Part shown: positions 8,074-16,016 of the stretch, piece by piece
Position numbering within the stretch: position 1 is the stretch's first letter
Layout: each line of letters begins with the position of its first letter
Assembly (NCBI GenBank): GCA_041918155.1
Contig: JAYRWH010000091.1
Location: forward strand, 1-64,000
DNA from: UBA668 sp041918155
Lineage (GTDB): Bacteria; Actinomycetota; Acidimicrobiia; Acidimicrobiales; Ilumatobacteraceae
Length of the DNA: 64,000 nucleotides
Direction of reading: 5' to 3'
Made by a program: the position numbers and the translations under genes
Notes under the pieces: model-generated
Database searches by the model: none
The model's input: only the letters and a program-made list of their open reading frames with translations
Told to the model about the DNA's origin: nothing

Positions 8074-9255
8074 GTGCTACACACGCCCCCTCGCGCTCAG
8101 GTGGAGGTGGTGCGCATCGAGAAGATGGCCGCCGGTGGTGATGCCCTTTCGCACCTGGCCGACGGCCGTGTGGTGTTCGTCGAGGGTGCCCTGCCCGGCG
8201 AGACCGTGCGGGTCGTGGTGCACACCAGCAAGCGCGACTTCGCCCGCGCCGCGGTGGCGACGATGGAGCAGTCCTCGCCCCATCGCGTCGCCCCGCCGTG
8301 CGCGGCGCTCGCACTCGGTTGCGGGGGATGCGCGTGGCAACACGCGACCCCCGAGGCCCAGGTCGCGTGGAAGGCGGAGATCGTCGCCGACGCGTTGCGG
8401 CGCACGGCCAAGTTGCCGGACGCCGAGGTACGCGTCGGCGGATCCGTGCCGCCGTGGGGTTACCGGACGTCGATGCGACTCGCTGTCGCCCCCGACGGTC
8501 GCCTCGGCCTGCGGGCGGGCTCCAGCCATCGCGTCGTGCCGCTCGCCGATTGCCCCGTGGCTCATCCAGCGCTGTCGGCGCTGTTGGCGGCCACCCGGGT
8601 GCATGGTGCGGAGGAGGTGTCGCTGCGCGTCAGTGCGGCCACCGGCGAGGCGACGGCGATGGGACACGGTGGGCGGGGGCGCTTCAGCGGCCTTCCTGCT
8701 CAGGTGGCCGTCGGCCCCGAGGCGACGGTGTATGAGCGCGTGGAGGGCGTGTTGCTCCGCGTGAGCGCAGCCTCGTTCTTTCAGTGCGGACCTGCCGCCG
8801 CGGAGTTGCTCGTGGCGACCGTTCGCGAGGCCTGCGGCGACGCTCTCACCGCGACCGGTCCGTTCCTCGACGCGTACGGCGGCGGCGGACTGTTCGCGGC
8901 CACGCTCGCGCCCGACCGGGCGATCATCGTGGAGAGTTCGCCGTCAGCGTGCGCCGACGCCCGGGCGAACGTGGCCGGTGCCCGCGTGCACGAAACCCCG
9001 TTCGAGCAATGGGCCCCCGAGGCCGTGGGCCTCGTCGTGGCCGATCCGGCCCGCGCCGGTCTGGGCCGAGACGCGGTGGATGTGCTCGCCGCCACCAGGG
9101 CGGCGCGTGTCGTGCTGGTGAGCTGCGACCCGGTCGCCGCTGCCCGCGACGCCTCGCTGCTCGCCGCGCACGGCTACCGCCATGCAGGCGCGACCGTGCT
9201 CGACCTGTTCCCGCACACCCCTCACGTCGAGGTCGTCACTCGCTTCGACCGCTGA
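8074..9255 (+). CDS. RNA (uracil-5-)-methyltransferase, TrmA/RlmC/RlmD family
   Basis: S-adenosylmethionine-dependent enzyme expected to make 5-methyluridine in 23S rRNA or tRNA. The 393-residue protein has an N-terminal TRAM domain (about residues 8-65) and four cysteines placed to hold a [4Fe-4S] cluster (C76, C83, C86, C160). The Rossmann methyltransferase core has SFFQCGP, an AdoMet loop DAYGGGGLF, and the catalytic signature VSCDPVAAARD with the nucleophilic cysteine. The first loop differs slightly from the usual D-x-Y-C-G-x-G. The exact target cannot be read from sequence. The GTG at 8074 is chosen for its -10 box and because it starts just before the TRAM domain. Confidence 0.88.
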   Translation: MLHTPPRAQVEVVRIEKMAAGGDALSHLADGRVVFVEGALPGETVRVVVHTSKRDFARAAVATMEQSSPHRVAPPCAALALGCGGCAWQHATPEAQVAWKAEIVADALRRTAKLPDAEVRVGGSVPPWGYRTSMRLAVAPDGRLGLRAGSSHRVVPLADCPVAHPALSALLAATRVHGAEEVSLRVSAATGEATAMGHGGRGRFSGLPAQVAVGPEATVYERVEGVLLRVSAASFFQCGPAAAELLVATVREACGDALTATGPFLDAYGGGGLFAATLAPDRAIIVESSPSACADARANVAGARVHETPFEQWAPEAVGLVVADPARAGLGRDAVDVLAATRAARVVLVSCDPVAAARDASLLAAHGYRHAGATVLDLFPHTPHVEVVTRFDR

Positions 9256-9279
9256 GCAACCGTCGGCCGGCACACAGGG

Positions 9280-9879
9280 TCAGAGACGGAGCATTGCCTT
9301 TTCGACTCTGTCGAGGAAGCGCTGGCGATCGTCTGGTGCGCATGTGTCGATCGCGTAGAGCGCCACCCACTTCGTGCGGGTGAGCGGGTGGCACAGGATC
9401 CTCAGGGAGCGGAATGCCACCCGCTTGCCTCCCTCGCCCTGGAGCGCGTTGATCCACTTCGACGAACCGTGGGTAGTGAGCACGACGACACGGCGGATGT
9501 TCTTCAACCGCGGCCGGATGCGGTTCGAGCCGGCGGGCAGGTCGTAGGCCACACCCGTCACCCACACCCGATCGATCCAGCCCTTCAACATGGCCGGCTG
9601 CCCACTCCACCAGGTCGGGTACGACAGCACGAGGGCGTCGCACCAGCGCAGGTCGTCGGCGTGGCCGGCGACGTCGGGCACCACGCGGAACTTGGTGTCC
9701 GGCGGGTCGAGGTGGTGTTCGTGCTCCCACGCCGACAGTTCGGGCGTGAAGCCCTCGGCGTAGAGGTCGGTGAGGCGCACCTCATGGCCGGCGGCGCGCA
9801 GACCGGCCAGGGCGCGGTCGCGCACCTGCGAACCGAACGACCCCTCCAGGGGGTGGGCGTACACCAGGAGCACCTTCAC
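9280..9879 (-). CDS. NAD(P)H:quinone reductase / flavodoxin-fold protein, copy 1
   Basis: A 199-residue flavoprotein of the NQO1/KefF/MdaB superfamily, expected to carry FMN or FAD and reduce quinones with two electrons. VLLVYAHPLEGSF is the N-terminal cofactor-binding strand; LVLSYPTWWSGQPAMLKGWIDRV is the hallmark segment; VLTTHGSSKW follows. It starts with GTG, 10 bases after the end of a closely similar gene (9890-10477). The pair share the YPTWWS-QPA-LKGW-DRV core and the same C-terminal YAIDT motif, so they look like an old tandem duplication. Substrate is unknown. Confidence 0.85.
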   Translation of the reverse strand: MKVLLVYAHPLEGSFGSQVRDRALAGLRAAGHEVRLTDLYAEGFTPELSAWEHEHHLDPPDTKFRVVPDVAGHADDLRWCDALVLSYPTWWSGQPAMLKGWIDRVWVTGVAYDLPAGSNRIRPRLKNIRRVVVLTTHGSSKWINALQGEGGKRVAFRSLRILCHPLTRTKWVALYAIDTCAPDDRQRFLDRVEKAMLRL

Positions 9880-9889
9880 GACGCCGCCC

Positions 9890-10477
9890 TCATATCGCTG
9901 CCAGCTTCTTGCCGATGCGGTCGAGGAAGGCCGTGCGTCGTTCGGCCGTGGACGTGTCGATCGCGTAGAAGCCGTACCAGCGGGCCCGCGTGCGCCGGCC
10001 GGTGTTGAGCCGCAAGGTGCGCATCACCGTGCGCCAACCGTTGTCGTTGATCAGCCGGATGTACAGGCGCGGCGAGCCGTAGGTGCTGATGCCGACGAGG
10101 TGGCGCACATGGCGCAGGCCCGGCTGCACCTTGCCCTTGTCGTCGAACCCGAAACCGACGCCGGGCACGAGCACCCGGTCGAGCCATCCCTTGAGGATCG
10201 CCGGCTGGGCGCTCCACCATGTGGGGTACACGAACACGAACGCCTCGCAGGTCTTCACGAGTTCGGCGTGGGCCGCGACCAGCGGGTCGAGGATCGGCTG
10301 CTCGGCGTGGTAGGCCCGCCGCTCGTCGGGGCTCATCACCGCGCGGAATCCCAGCGCGTACAGGTCAAGCACGTTCACGGTGTGGCCGTTTGCCTCGAGC
10401 GTGGCTGTGGCCCGCGCCGCGATCGCGTGGTTGAAGCTGTTCGGGTTCGGGTGCGCGAGCACCAGCAGGACCTGCAT
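9890..10477 (-). CDS. NAD(P)H:quinone reductase / flavodoxin-fold protein, copy 2
   Basis: A 195-residue paralogue of the downstream gene. Motifs are VLLVLAHPNPNSFNHA at the N-terminus, FVYPTWWSAQPAILKGWLDRV in the middle and YGFYAIDTS near the end. It should bind a flavin and use NAD(P)H to reduce a quinone or similar acceptor in the cytosol. It is the first gene of the pair: TAACGT lies 9 bases before its ATG. It may relieve oxidative stress or act on quinone-like metabolites; nothing nearby narrows this. Confidence 0.85.
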   Translation of the reverse strand: MQVLLVLAHPNPNSFNHAIAARATATLEANGHTVNVLDLYALGFRAVMSPDERRAYHAEQPILDPLVAAHAELVKTCEAFVFVYPTWWSAQPAILKGWLDRVLVPGVGFGFDDKGKVQPGLRHVRHLVGISTYGSPRLYIRLINDNGWRTVMRTLRLNTGRRTRARWYGFYAIDTSTAERRTAFLDRIGKKLAAI

Positions 10478-10486
10478 GCGCTGCCG

Positions 10487-10492
10487 ACGTTA
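10487..10492 (-). promoter_or_regulatory. -10 hexamer of the quinone reductase pair, leaderless type
   Basis: TAACGT on the minus strand ends 9 bases before the ATG at 10477; no Shine-Dalgarno is seen. Confidence 0.4.
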
Positions 10493-10506
10493 CCGCGCGG
10501 TCGGTG

Positions 10507-11271
10507 TCAGCGGCCGCCCGTGACGTCGATCCACCCACCTGTGACGAACGATGCACCTTCGGACGCGAGCCACAGCACGGCCGCGGCGACCTCGGCGGCA
10601 GTGCCCGCCCGTTGCATCGGCACACTCGGCGCGATGCGCTCGATGCGGCCCGGGGGAGCATGGTCGTGGAAGTCGCTCTCGATGAGGCCGGGGCGCACTC
10701 CGTTGACGCGCACGCCGAATCCGGCGAGTTCCTTCGACAGGCCGATCGTCATCGTGTCGATCGCCCCCTTGGAAGCCGCGTAGTGCACCCACTCGAACGG
10801 GCCGCCCAGCGCGGCCGCCTTCGACGAGATGTTGACGATGTTGCCGCCGCGACCGCCCCGGTCGCTGCGCATCCGGGCCGCGGCCTCGCGGGCGCATAGG
10901 AACGGGCCGGTGATGTTGACCGCCCACAGGCGTTCGAGGGTGCCCGCCGTGACGCTGTCGAGCGGGCCGTAGCCGCCGGCGATACCCGCGTTGTTCACCA
11001 GCAGGTCGAGCCGCCCGAACTCGGTGTCGACGGCGGCAAACATCGCGACGACGGCGGACTCGTCGGCGACGTCGGCGCGCACGACGAGGGTGCGGGCGCC
11101 GGCCTCCCGTGCCGCAGAGGCCACGTCCTCGGCGGCCTCGGAGCGCGCGGAGTAGTTGATCACGACGTCGTAGCCGGCTTCGGCGGCGGCGAGCACCACG
11201 GCCGCGCCGATGCCACGCGAGCCCCCGGTGACCAGGGCGACGGGACGTTCGGTGACGGGCGACTCAGCCAT
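10507..11271 (-). CDS. Short-chain dehydrogenase/reductase
   Basis: Classical SDR of 254 residues, NAD(P)-dependent. It has the cofactor motif VTGGSRGIGAA near the N-terminus, LLVNNAGIAGG, a catalytic serine in NISSKAA, and catalytic YAASK. The C-terminal PMQRAGTAAEVAAAVLWLAS and TGGWIDVTGG segments are typical of the FabG/glucose dehydrogenase-like subgroup. The start ATGGCTGA overlaps the last 8 bases of the upstream acetyltransferase, so the two are translationally coupled. The substrate cannot be inferred. Confidence 0.88.
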   Translation of the reverse strand: MAESPVTERPVALVTGGSRGIGAAVVLAAAEAGYDVVINYSARSEAAEDVASAAREAGARTLVVRADVADESAVVAMFAAVDTEFGRLDLLVNNAGIAGGYGPLDSVTAGTLERLWAVNITGPFLCAREAAARMRSDRGGRGGNIVNISSKAAALGGPFEWVHYAASKGAIDTMTIGLSKELAGFGVRVNGVRPGLIESDFHDHAPPGRIERIAPSVPMQRAGTAAEVAAAVLWLASEGASFVTGGWIDVTGGR

Positions 11272-11878
11272 CGAGGCGGGATTCCAGCGCCGAGCGGATG
11301 GCAGGCCACTCGCGGTCGATGATCGAGTAGGCGGCCGTGTCGCGCAGGGTCCCCGCGGTGGTCGCGTGGCCGGCGGAGGGGCGGTGGTTGCGCAGGATGC
11401 CCTCCAGCGAGGCGCCCAGCCGTTCGATGGCGGCGCGGCTGCGCTCGTTGCGGGCGTCGGTACAGATGGCCACCCGGCCGACGTGCCACACCTCGAACGC
11501 GTGCCGCAGCAACAGCAGTTTGGCCTCGGTGTTCAGAGGGGAGCGTTGGGCGTCGGTGGCCAGCCACGTGCCGCCCACTTCCACCTCCACCGGTGTGTCA
11601 CGCCCGGCCCACCACACCATGTTCATGAACCGCGTGCAGCCCACGGCCGTGCCGTCGGCCACGCGCACCTGGGCGAAGGGCACCACGCTGTCGCGTGCGG
11701 CATCGGCGAGCAGCCCGGCGATGTAGTCCTCCATGGCCGGCACGGAGTCGGGCACCGCGGTGAACCCGAAGCTGGATCGGTCTCGGTCGGCGGCCGCGGT
11801 GAGCGCGGGCGCGAGGTCGACGGTGAGGGGGACGAGACGCACATGGCGCCCTTCGAGGGTGAACGGTTCGAGCCGCAT
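11264..11878 (-). CDS. GNAT-family N-acetyltransferase (RimJ/RimL type)
   Basis: A 204-residue protein of the RimJ/RimL branch, expected to acetylate a protein N-terminus, amino acid or small amine with acetyl-CoA. It opens RLEPFTLEGRHVRLVPL, contains the beta-strand/helix GGTWLATDAQRSPLNTEAKLLLLRHAFE, and ends with the family-typical VAICTDARNERSRAAIERLGASLEG. A few codons upstream (ATG at 11896) are also open, but the family alignment favours 11878. It overlaps the downstream SDR by 8 bases and is divergent from the QOR-like gene, with only 32 bases between starts. Confidence 0.82.
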   Translation of the reverse strand: MRLEPFTLEGRHVRLVPLTVDLAPALTAAADRDRSSFGFTAVPDSVPAMEDYIAGLLADAARDSVVPFAQVRVADGTAVGCTRFMNMVWWAGRDTPVEVEVGGTWLATDAQRSPLNTEAKLLLLRHAFEVWHVGRVAICTDARNERSRAAIERLGASLEGILRNHRPSAGHATTAGTLRDTAAYSIIDREWPAIRSALESRLDG

Positions 11879-11896
11879 GGTCGGACAGCTTCGCAC

Positions 11897-11902
11897 TACC
11901 GT
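11897..11902 (+). promoter_or_regulatory. -10 hexamer of the QOR-like gene, leaderless type
   Basis: TACCGT ends 8 bases before the ATG at 11911, inside the 32-bp gap shared with the divergent acetyltransferase. Confidence 0.5.
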
Positions 11903-11910
11903 CGCCTGTC

Positions 11911-12882
11911 ATGCGTGTCGTTTCGGTCGGACAGTTCGGCCCAGTCGCCGACCTCACTGTCAGCGACGCCCCATCACCAGCGATCCGGCCCGGCTGGGTG
12001 CGTGTCTCGGTGAAGGCCGTCGGCCTCAACTTCGTCGACGGCCTGCTCGTGCAGGGCCTCTACCAGATCAAGCCGCCGCTGCCGTTCGTGCCCGGCACCG
12101 ACCTGGCCGGCGTGGTCAGCGAGCTGGGCGAGGGCGTCACCCAGTGGGTCGTGGGCGACCGCGTGTGCATTTCCAGCATCATCGGCGCGATGGCCGAGGA
12201 GGTCGTGCTGCCCGCGTTCGTGCTCGTCCGGTCACCCGAGCGGCTCGACGACGCCGGTGCGGCGACATTCCTGCAGAGCTACGCCACCGCGTGGTTCGCG
12301 CTGCGTCGGCGCGCCGCCGCGCGGCGGGGGCAGAAGCTGCTTGTTCTGGGAGCGGGCGGCGGCGTGGGTCTCGCGGCGGTGGACGTGGCGCGCTCGATGG
12401 GTCTGCGCGTGATCGCTGCGGCCTCCAGCGCGGAGAAGCGGGCGCTCGCGATGGAGTACGGCGCCGAGGCAGCGATCGACACCGCCACCGCCGACCTAAA
12501 GGCGCGCACACGCGAGCTCAGCGACGGGGGAGTGGATCTGGTGTACGACCCCATCGGTGGCGCGTCCACCGAGCAGGCCGTGCGCGCGCTGGCTCCCGAG
12601 GGTCGCCTGCTGATGGTGGGCTTCGCCGCGGGCGACATCCCCCGCCTGGCGCTGAACTTGGTGCTGCTCACCAATCGCTCCGTCGTGGGCGTCGACTGGG
12701 GTGCCTGGTCGACGCGCCACCCGCTCGACAACCTGGCGATGCTCAACGACATCTCTGCAGCAGTCGATCGGGGCGAGCTGCGTCCTGTGGCCCCGGCGCG
12801 CTACGACTTTGCGGACGTCGGCCGCGCGCTCACTGACCAGGTGGAACGCCGTGTCGTCGGTAAGGCCGTCCTGATGCTGTAG
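11911..12882 (+). CDS. Quinone oxidoreductase-like (zinc-independent MDR) dehydrogenase
   Basis: A 323-residue member of the medium-chain dehydrogenase/reductase superfamily close to NADPH:quinone oxidoreductase. The N-terminal catalytic domain has KAVGLNFVDGLLVQGLYQ and VPGTDLAGVV; the Rossmann domain has LVLGAGGGVGLAAVDVARSMG, then YGAEAAIDTATADL. The catalytic and structural zinc cysteines of alcohol dehydrogenases are absent, as expected for QOR-type enzymes. It reduces a carbonyl or quinone with NADPH; substrate unknown. The 3' end overlaps a convergent membrane-protein gene by 53 bases. Confidence 0.86.
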   Translation: MRVVSVGQFGPVADLTVSDAPSPAIRPGWVRVSVKAVGLNFVDGLLVQGLYQIKPPLPFVPGTDLAGVVSELGEGVTQWVVGDRVCISSIIGAMAEEVVLPAFVLVRSPERLDDAGAATFLQSYATAWFALRRRAAARRGQKLLVLGAGGGVGLAAVDVARSMGLRVIAAASSAEKRALAMEYGAEAAIDTATADLKARTRELSDGGVDLVYDPIGGASTEQAVRALAPEGRLLMVGFAAGDIPRLALNLVLLTNRSVVGVDWGAWSTRHPLDNLAMLNDISAAVDRGELRPVAPARYDFADVGRALTDQVERRVVGKAVLML

Positions 12883-13357
12883 TTCCGCTGGGGCGCGCGC
12901 CGGCGGGTTCAGTGGCCGAACGTGGCCGCGGGCGCGAGCGGCCCGTCGCTGTCAGCGCCACCACGGCGATCGCCCAGAACGTGAACTGCGTGATGTCGCC
13001 GCCGTACGCCAGCACGACGAGTTGCGCCAGCAGCCACCAGCCGTGCAGACCGATGACCACCACACGTGCCCACCTCTTGGCGCGGAACAGACCGATGGCC
13101 GAGGTGATCAGCACGGCGGCGGCCACGGCCACGACAGCGAGGACCTTGCCGCCGAACCGGTCCTCGTCGGCCCAGCTGGCCAGCACCATCAGCGCAAAGC
13201 CGAACACCCCCAGCGCCACCACCTCGATCAGCACCATCACGCCGGCGGCGATCCAGGTGCCCGCCGGGCGAGGCTGCTGCGGACATTGCAGCGTGAGGTC
13301 GCCGGGCAGGGGCGGCAGGTCGGTCACAGTTGGCACGCTACGCGATGCCAGGAACAT
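12830..13357 (-). CDS. Small multi-spanning membrane protein, unknown function
   Basis: No recognised family. The 175-residue protein has a short N-terminal segment, then about four hydrophobic helices (GTWIAAGVMVLIEVVALGVF, then VLAVVAVAAAVLITSAIGLF, VVVIGLHGWWLLAQLVVLAY and FTFWAIAVVALTA) and a basic, low-complexity tail that overlaps the 3' end of the convergent QOR-like gene. An earlier ATG at 13381 is in frame, but it lies inside the hairpin terminating the tRNA transcript, so the ATG at 13357 or a GTG at 13327 is more likely. The tail may be read-through of a gene that lost its stop. Confidence 0.55.
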   Translation of the reverse strand: MFLASRSVPTVTDLPPLPGDLTLQCPQQPRPAGTWIAAGVMVLIEVVALGVFGFALMVLASWADEDRFGGKVLAVVAVAAAVLITSAIGLFRAKRWARVVVIGLHGWWLLAQLVVLAYGGDITQFTFWAIAVVALTATGRSRPRPRSATEPAGARPSGTTASGRPYRRHGVPPGQ

Positions 13358-13373
13358 CACGCCGGGAACGCCG

Positions 13374-13397
13374 GAGGGCACCCTCGCGGGTGCCCTC
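13374..13397 (-). terminator. Hairpin downstream of tRNA-Lys
   Basis: GAGGGCACCC (13374-13383) pairs perfectly with GGGTGCCCTC (13388-13397) around a four-base loop. It lies 16 bases past the 3' end of tRNA-Lys on the minus strand. No U tract follows, as is common for strong actinobacterial hairpin terminators. Confidence 0.6.
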
Positions 13398-13413
13398 TGA
13401 CCTGCTCTTTCGT

Positions 13414-13488
13414 TGGTGCGCCCCCAGGGTTTCGAACCCTGAACCTGCGGATTAAGAGTCCGTTGCTCTGCCGTTGAGCTAGAGGCGC
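13414..13488 (-). tRNA. tRNA-Lys (anticodon CUU)
   Basis: On the minus strand the sequence folds as a cloverleaf. The acceptor GCGCCTC pairs with GGGGCGC, the D arm carries AGCTC, the anticodon loop reads CTCTTAA, the T arm contains GGTTCGAAACC, the discriminator is A, and CCA is encoded. The loop gives anticodon CTT for lysine. It follows tRNA-His by 43 bases and is probably co-transcribed with it. Confidence 0.95.
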
Positions 13489-13531
13489 AATGGCGGGCAG
13501 TGTACGGGAATGCTCCCGGCGACTGCCGCCT

Positions 13532-13608
13532 TGGGGTGACCGACGGGTTTCGAACCCGCGACCCTCAGTACCACAAACTGATGCTCTACCAGCTGAGCTA
13601 CGGCCACC
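13532..13608 (-). tRNA. tRNA-His (anticodon GUG)
   Basis: Minus-strand cloverleaf with acceptor GTGGCCG pairing CGGTCAC, anticodon loop TTGTGGT (GTG, histidine), T arm GGGTTCGAAACCC and encoded CCA. The extra 5' G (G-1, position 13608) faces discriminator C73, which is the identity feature of bacterial tRNA-His. Confidence 0.95.
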
Positions 13609-13621
13609 ATGGGGACACGTA

Positions 13622-13640
13622 GTGTGCCATATGGGCACAC
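13622..13640. promoter_or_regulatory. Inverted repeat upstream of tRNA-His
   Basis: GTGTGCC (13622-13628) and GGCACAC (13634-13640) are perfect 7-base arms around five bases. It lies 13 bases upstream of the tRNA-His 5' end and could be an operator or part of its promoter. It may equally serve the divergent aminotransferase gene. Confidence 0.35.
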
Positions 13641-13706
13641 GTTTTCCACCACCGGTTTCGTCGTGTCGCGCGGTCAGGGTGCGCGCGTCATGCACTTGTT
13701 CACGAT

Positions 13707-13744
13707 GGATTCCGTCGTCGGCTACGCTCCGGGGAACGGAATCC
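13707..13744 (+). promoter_or_regulatory. Hairpin abutting the ribosome binding site of the aminotransferase
   Basis: GGATTCCGT (13707-13715) and ACGGAATCC (13736-13744) form a perfect 9-bp stem with a 20-base loop. The 3' arm runs directly into the Shine-Dalgarno GGAGGAGA (13745-13752). In RNA the stem could modulate ribosome access; in DNA it could be an operator. Confidence 0.4.
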
Positions 13745-13758
13745 GGAGGAGATCTGTC

Positions 13759-15132
13759 ATGAGCGCGATGGAAAGCATTCCCACGCGTGAACTTGCCGAG
13801 CGGGCCAAGGCCATCACCAAGCGTGAGCTCGGCGTGTACATCGACCGCACGAAGGGCTCCCAGAAGGCAACCGAGCGGGCACGTCTCGTGCTGCCGCTCG
13901 GTGTACCGAGCAGCTTCCAGGCCTACGACCCGCACCCGATCGTCGTGCGCCGCGCGCAGGACGCCTGGATGGAGGATGTCGACGGCCATCGCTACGTCGA
14001 CTTCGACATGGGCTACGGCGCGCTGTTCTCCGGTCACTGCCACCCTGCGGTGCGCCGCGCGGTGGAGGCGCAGTTGGACAACGGCACCTTGTTCGTCACC
14101 CCGTGCGAGATGAACGCCGAGGTCGCCGAGTTGCTCGGTGATCGATACGGCTTGCCGATGTGGCGCTTCACCAACTCCGGCACCGAGGCGACGATGGATG
14201 CGATCCGCGTCGCCCGTGGCCTCACCGGCCGCGAGAAGATCGTCAAGGTCGAGGGCGGCTACCACGGCCACCACGACGAGGTGATGATCTCGATGAAGCC
14301 GCCCATCAGCGAGGCCGGCCCGCCCGATTCGCCGCGGGCCATCCCCGCCACCGCCGGCATCACCCGCTCGGTGCTGCGCGACACCCTCGTCGTGCCGTAC
14401 AACAACCTCGAGGCGCTCGAGCGGGCGCTCAAGGGCGGCGACGTGGCCTGCTTCATCGTCGAGCCGGTGATGGAGAACATCGGCATCTGCAAGCCGCAGC
14501 CGGGCTACCTCGAGGGCGTGCGAGCGATCACCCGCAAGTACGGCACCATTCTCATCTTCGACGAGGTCAAGACGGGCATCACCGCCGGCTGGAGTGGCGC
14601 CACGGGTGTGTTGGGCGTGCAGCCCGACCTGGTGGCGCTCGCCAAGAGCATCGGTGGCGGCCTGCCCCTCGGCGCGTTCGGCGGCACCCGTGAGTGCATG
14701 GACCAGATCACCGCGGGCAAGGTGCTCCACCTGGGCACCTACAACGGCAACCCTCTCTGCATGGCGGCCGCGCGCGCCGTGCTCACCGAGGTGTGCACCC
14801 CCGACGCCACCGACGCGACGATCGCCCGCAACCGCCTCCTGCTCGATGCGTGCGATCGCATCATCGCCGAGGCCGGCCTGCCGGCGCACACAGAGCAGTT
14901 CGGCGCCAAGGGTTGCGTCACCTGGTCAGCCGAGCCGATCCAGAACTACCGCGACTACAAGGCCACCGATTTCGATCTGGCCTTCGCGCAGTGGATGCAC
15001 GGTATCAACCGCGGCATCTTGCTGCCGCCGGGCCTCGATGAGCAGTGGCTCATCTCGGTGCTGCACACCGACGCTGACGCGCTGCGCTACGCCGACGTGT
15101 TCGGCGAGTTCGTCGCCGAGCTCATCGCCTGA
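13759..15132 (+). CDS. Class III PLP aminotransferase, glutamate-1-semialdehyde aminomutase-like
   Basis: A 457-residue fold-type I PLP enzyme of the HemL-like group. The region around FTNSGTEATMDAIRVARGLTG binds cofactor phosphate, EGGYHGHHDE follows, FDEVKTG holds the PLP-binding aspartate, and LAKSIGGGLPLGAFGG contains the Schiff-base lysine. The similarity is to glutamate-1-semialdehyde 2,1-aminomutase, but it is longer and the FDEVKTGITAGWSG segment differs from the FDEVMTGFR of true HemL, so it may be a related aminotransferase in secondary metabolism or amino acid turnover. The ATG at 13759 has a strong GGAGGAGA site. No other heme genes are nearby. Confidence 0.8.
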   Translation: MSAMESIPTRELAERAKAITKRELGVYIDRTKGSQKATERARLVLPLGVPSSFQAYDPHPIVVRRAQDAWMEDVDGHRYVDFDMGYGALFSGHCHPAVRRAVEAQLDNGTLFVTPCEMNAEVAELLGDRYGLPMWRFTNSGTEATMDAIRVARGLTGREKIVKVEGGYHGHHDEVMISMKPPISEAGPPDSPRAIPATAGITRSVLRDTLVVPYNNLEALERALKGGDVACFIVEPVMENIGICKPQPGYLEGVRAITRKYGTILIFDEVKTGITAGWSGATGVLGVQPDLVALAKSIGGGLPLGAFGGTRECMDQITAGKVLHLGTYNGNPLCMAAARAVLTEVCTPDATDATIARNRLLLDACDRIIAEAGLPAHTEQFGAKGCVTWSAEPIQNYRDYKATDFDLAFAQWMHGINRGILLPPGLDEQWLISVLHTDADALRYADVFGEFVAELIA

Positions 15133-15134
15133 TT

Positions 15135-15152
15135 GCTCGCCTGGGCGCGAGC
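15135..15152. terminator. Hairpin between convergent genes
   Basis: GCTCGC and GCGAGC form a 6-bp stem with a 6-base loop, exactly in the 21-base gap between the aminotransferase stop and the stop of the convergent membrane-protein gene. It probably serves both strands. Confidence 0.45.
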
Positions 15153-15153
15153 G

Positions 15154-16005
15154 TCAGCCCCAGCCGCGGTCCTGGGTGTACCGGTAGGTGTTGATCGGCG
15201 CGTTCCAGCGGCGGCGACGCTTCACCATGCCGCTGCCGGCGAAGATGCCGAGCGCGCCGCCGATGAGCACCAGTTCCAGCCCGATGAGGAGGGGGAGCGC
15301 GGCATCGGCCATATGCCCCGGGATGTTGGCCCAGACGCTTTCGCTCGCCAGGCCGACGACGAACTTGGGCGCTACATAACCGAGCAGGGCGACCACGAGC
15401 CCCACCAGGATCAACCCGTAGGCCAACCAGCGCAGCGCCGTGTCGCGGTCGGGGTGGGCGGTGAAGCCGAGGAGGAACAGCAGCACCGTGAGGATCCCGC
15501 CGACGGGCACGAGAAAGGTGAGGATCTTGTTGGCGATCGCGAGTGCGGCTACACGGGGTACGGGCAGGATCACGGGTGGGAGGTCGCCGACCCCCTCGCT
15601 GCGCACGATCTTCACGAGGTCGGCGCCGGTGATGGTCACCGGGCCGGCCTGGTCGCCGATCAGGTGGGCGTGAGCATCGTGGATGATCCCGGCGAGGAAC
15701 TTCTGTCCTTCTGGGTGGTCGACCACCAGTGTGACGGTGGCCCGCAGCGCTTCGATCTGCTTGGGGCTGTCGGTGAGGGGACCGGCCGTGTTGTCGACGA
15801 TGAAGTCGACGAGTTCCTTCTTCAGCGCCGGATCCTCCAGCACGACGTCGGCTGCACCAGAGGAGTTGTCGGGGTCGAAGGCCGCCCGCTGGAGGAAGAA
15901 GCCACTGATCGTCAGACTGGCGAACGCGTAGGCGAGCCCGAACAAAAGCCCGGCGAGGGTGGAACGCACGGCCAGAGTCTGGCCGATCGGGCCCTCTCGG
16001 TCCAT
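15154..16005 (-). CDS. Membrane protein with large extracytoplasmic loop, unknown function
   Basis: A 283-residue protein not assigned to a family. A membrane helix near the N-terminus (STLAGLLFGLAYAFASLTIS) is followed by about 120 soluble residues and then three further hydrophobic helices (IANKILTFLVPVGGILTVLL, LAYGLILVGLVVALLGYV and LLIGLELVLIGGALGIFAG). It ends in a basic tail. The layout suggests one extracytoplasmic domain between helix 1 and helices 2-4. It is divergent from the DUF983-like gene (starts 11 bases apart). A later start (GTG at 15969) is possible. Confidence 0.6.
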   Translation of the reverse strand: MDREGPIGQTLAVRSTLAGLLFGLAYAFASLTISGFFLQRAAFDPDNSSGAADVVLEDPALKKELVDFIVDNTAGPLTDSPKQIEALRATVTLVVDHPEGQKFLAGIIHDAHAHLIGDQAGPVTITGADLVKIVRSEGVGDLPPVILPVPRVAALAIANKILTFLVPVGGILTVLLFLLGFTAHPDRDTALRWLAYGLILVGLVVALLGYVAPKFVVGLASESVWANIPGHMADAALPLLIGLELVLIGGALGIFAGSGMVKRRRRWNAPINTYRYTQDRGWG

Positions 16006-16010
16006 ACCAT
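16005..16010 (+). promoter_or_regulatory. -10 hexamer of the DUF983-like gene, leaderless type
   Basis: TACCAT ends 6 bases before the GTG at 16017. It overlaps the first codon of the divergent membrane-protein gene. Confidence 0.45.
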
Positions 16011-16016
16011 GGCCCG

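Noticed and set aside
7189..8314. Upstream extension of the AddB-like frame to 8314
   Set aside because: The extension is antisense to rpe, is arginine-rich, and the -10 box and family start support 7186.
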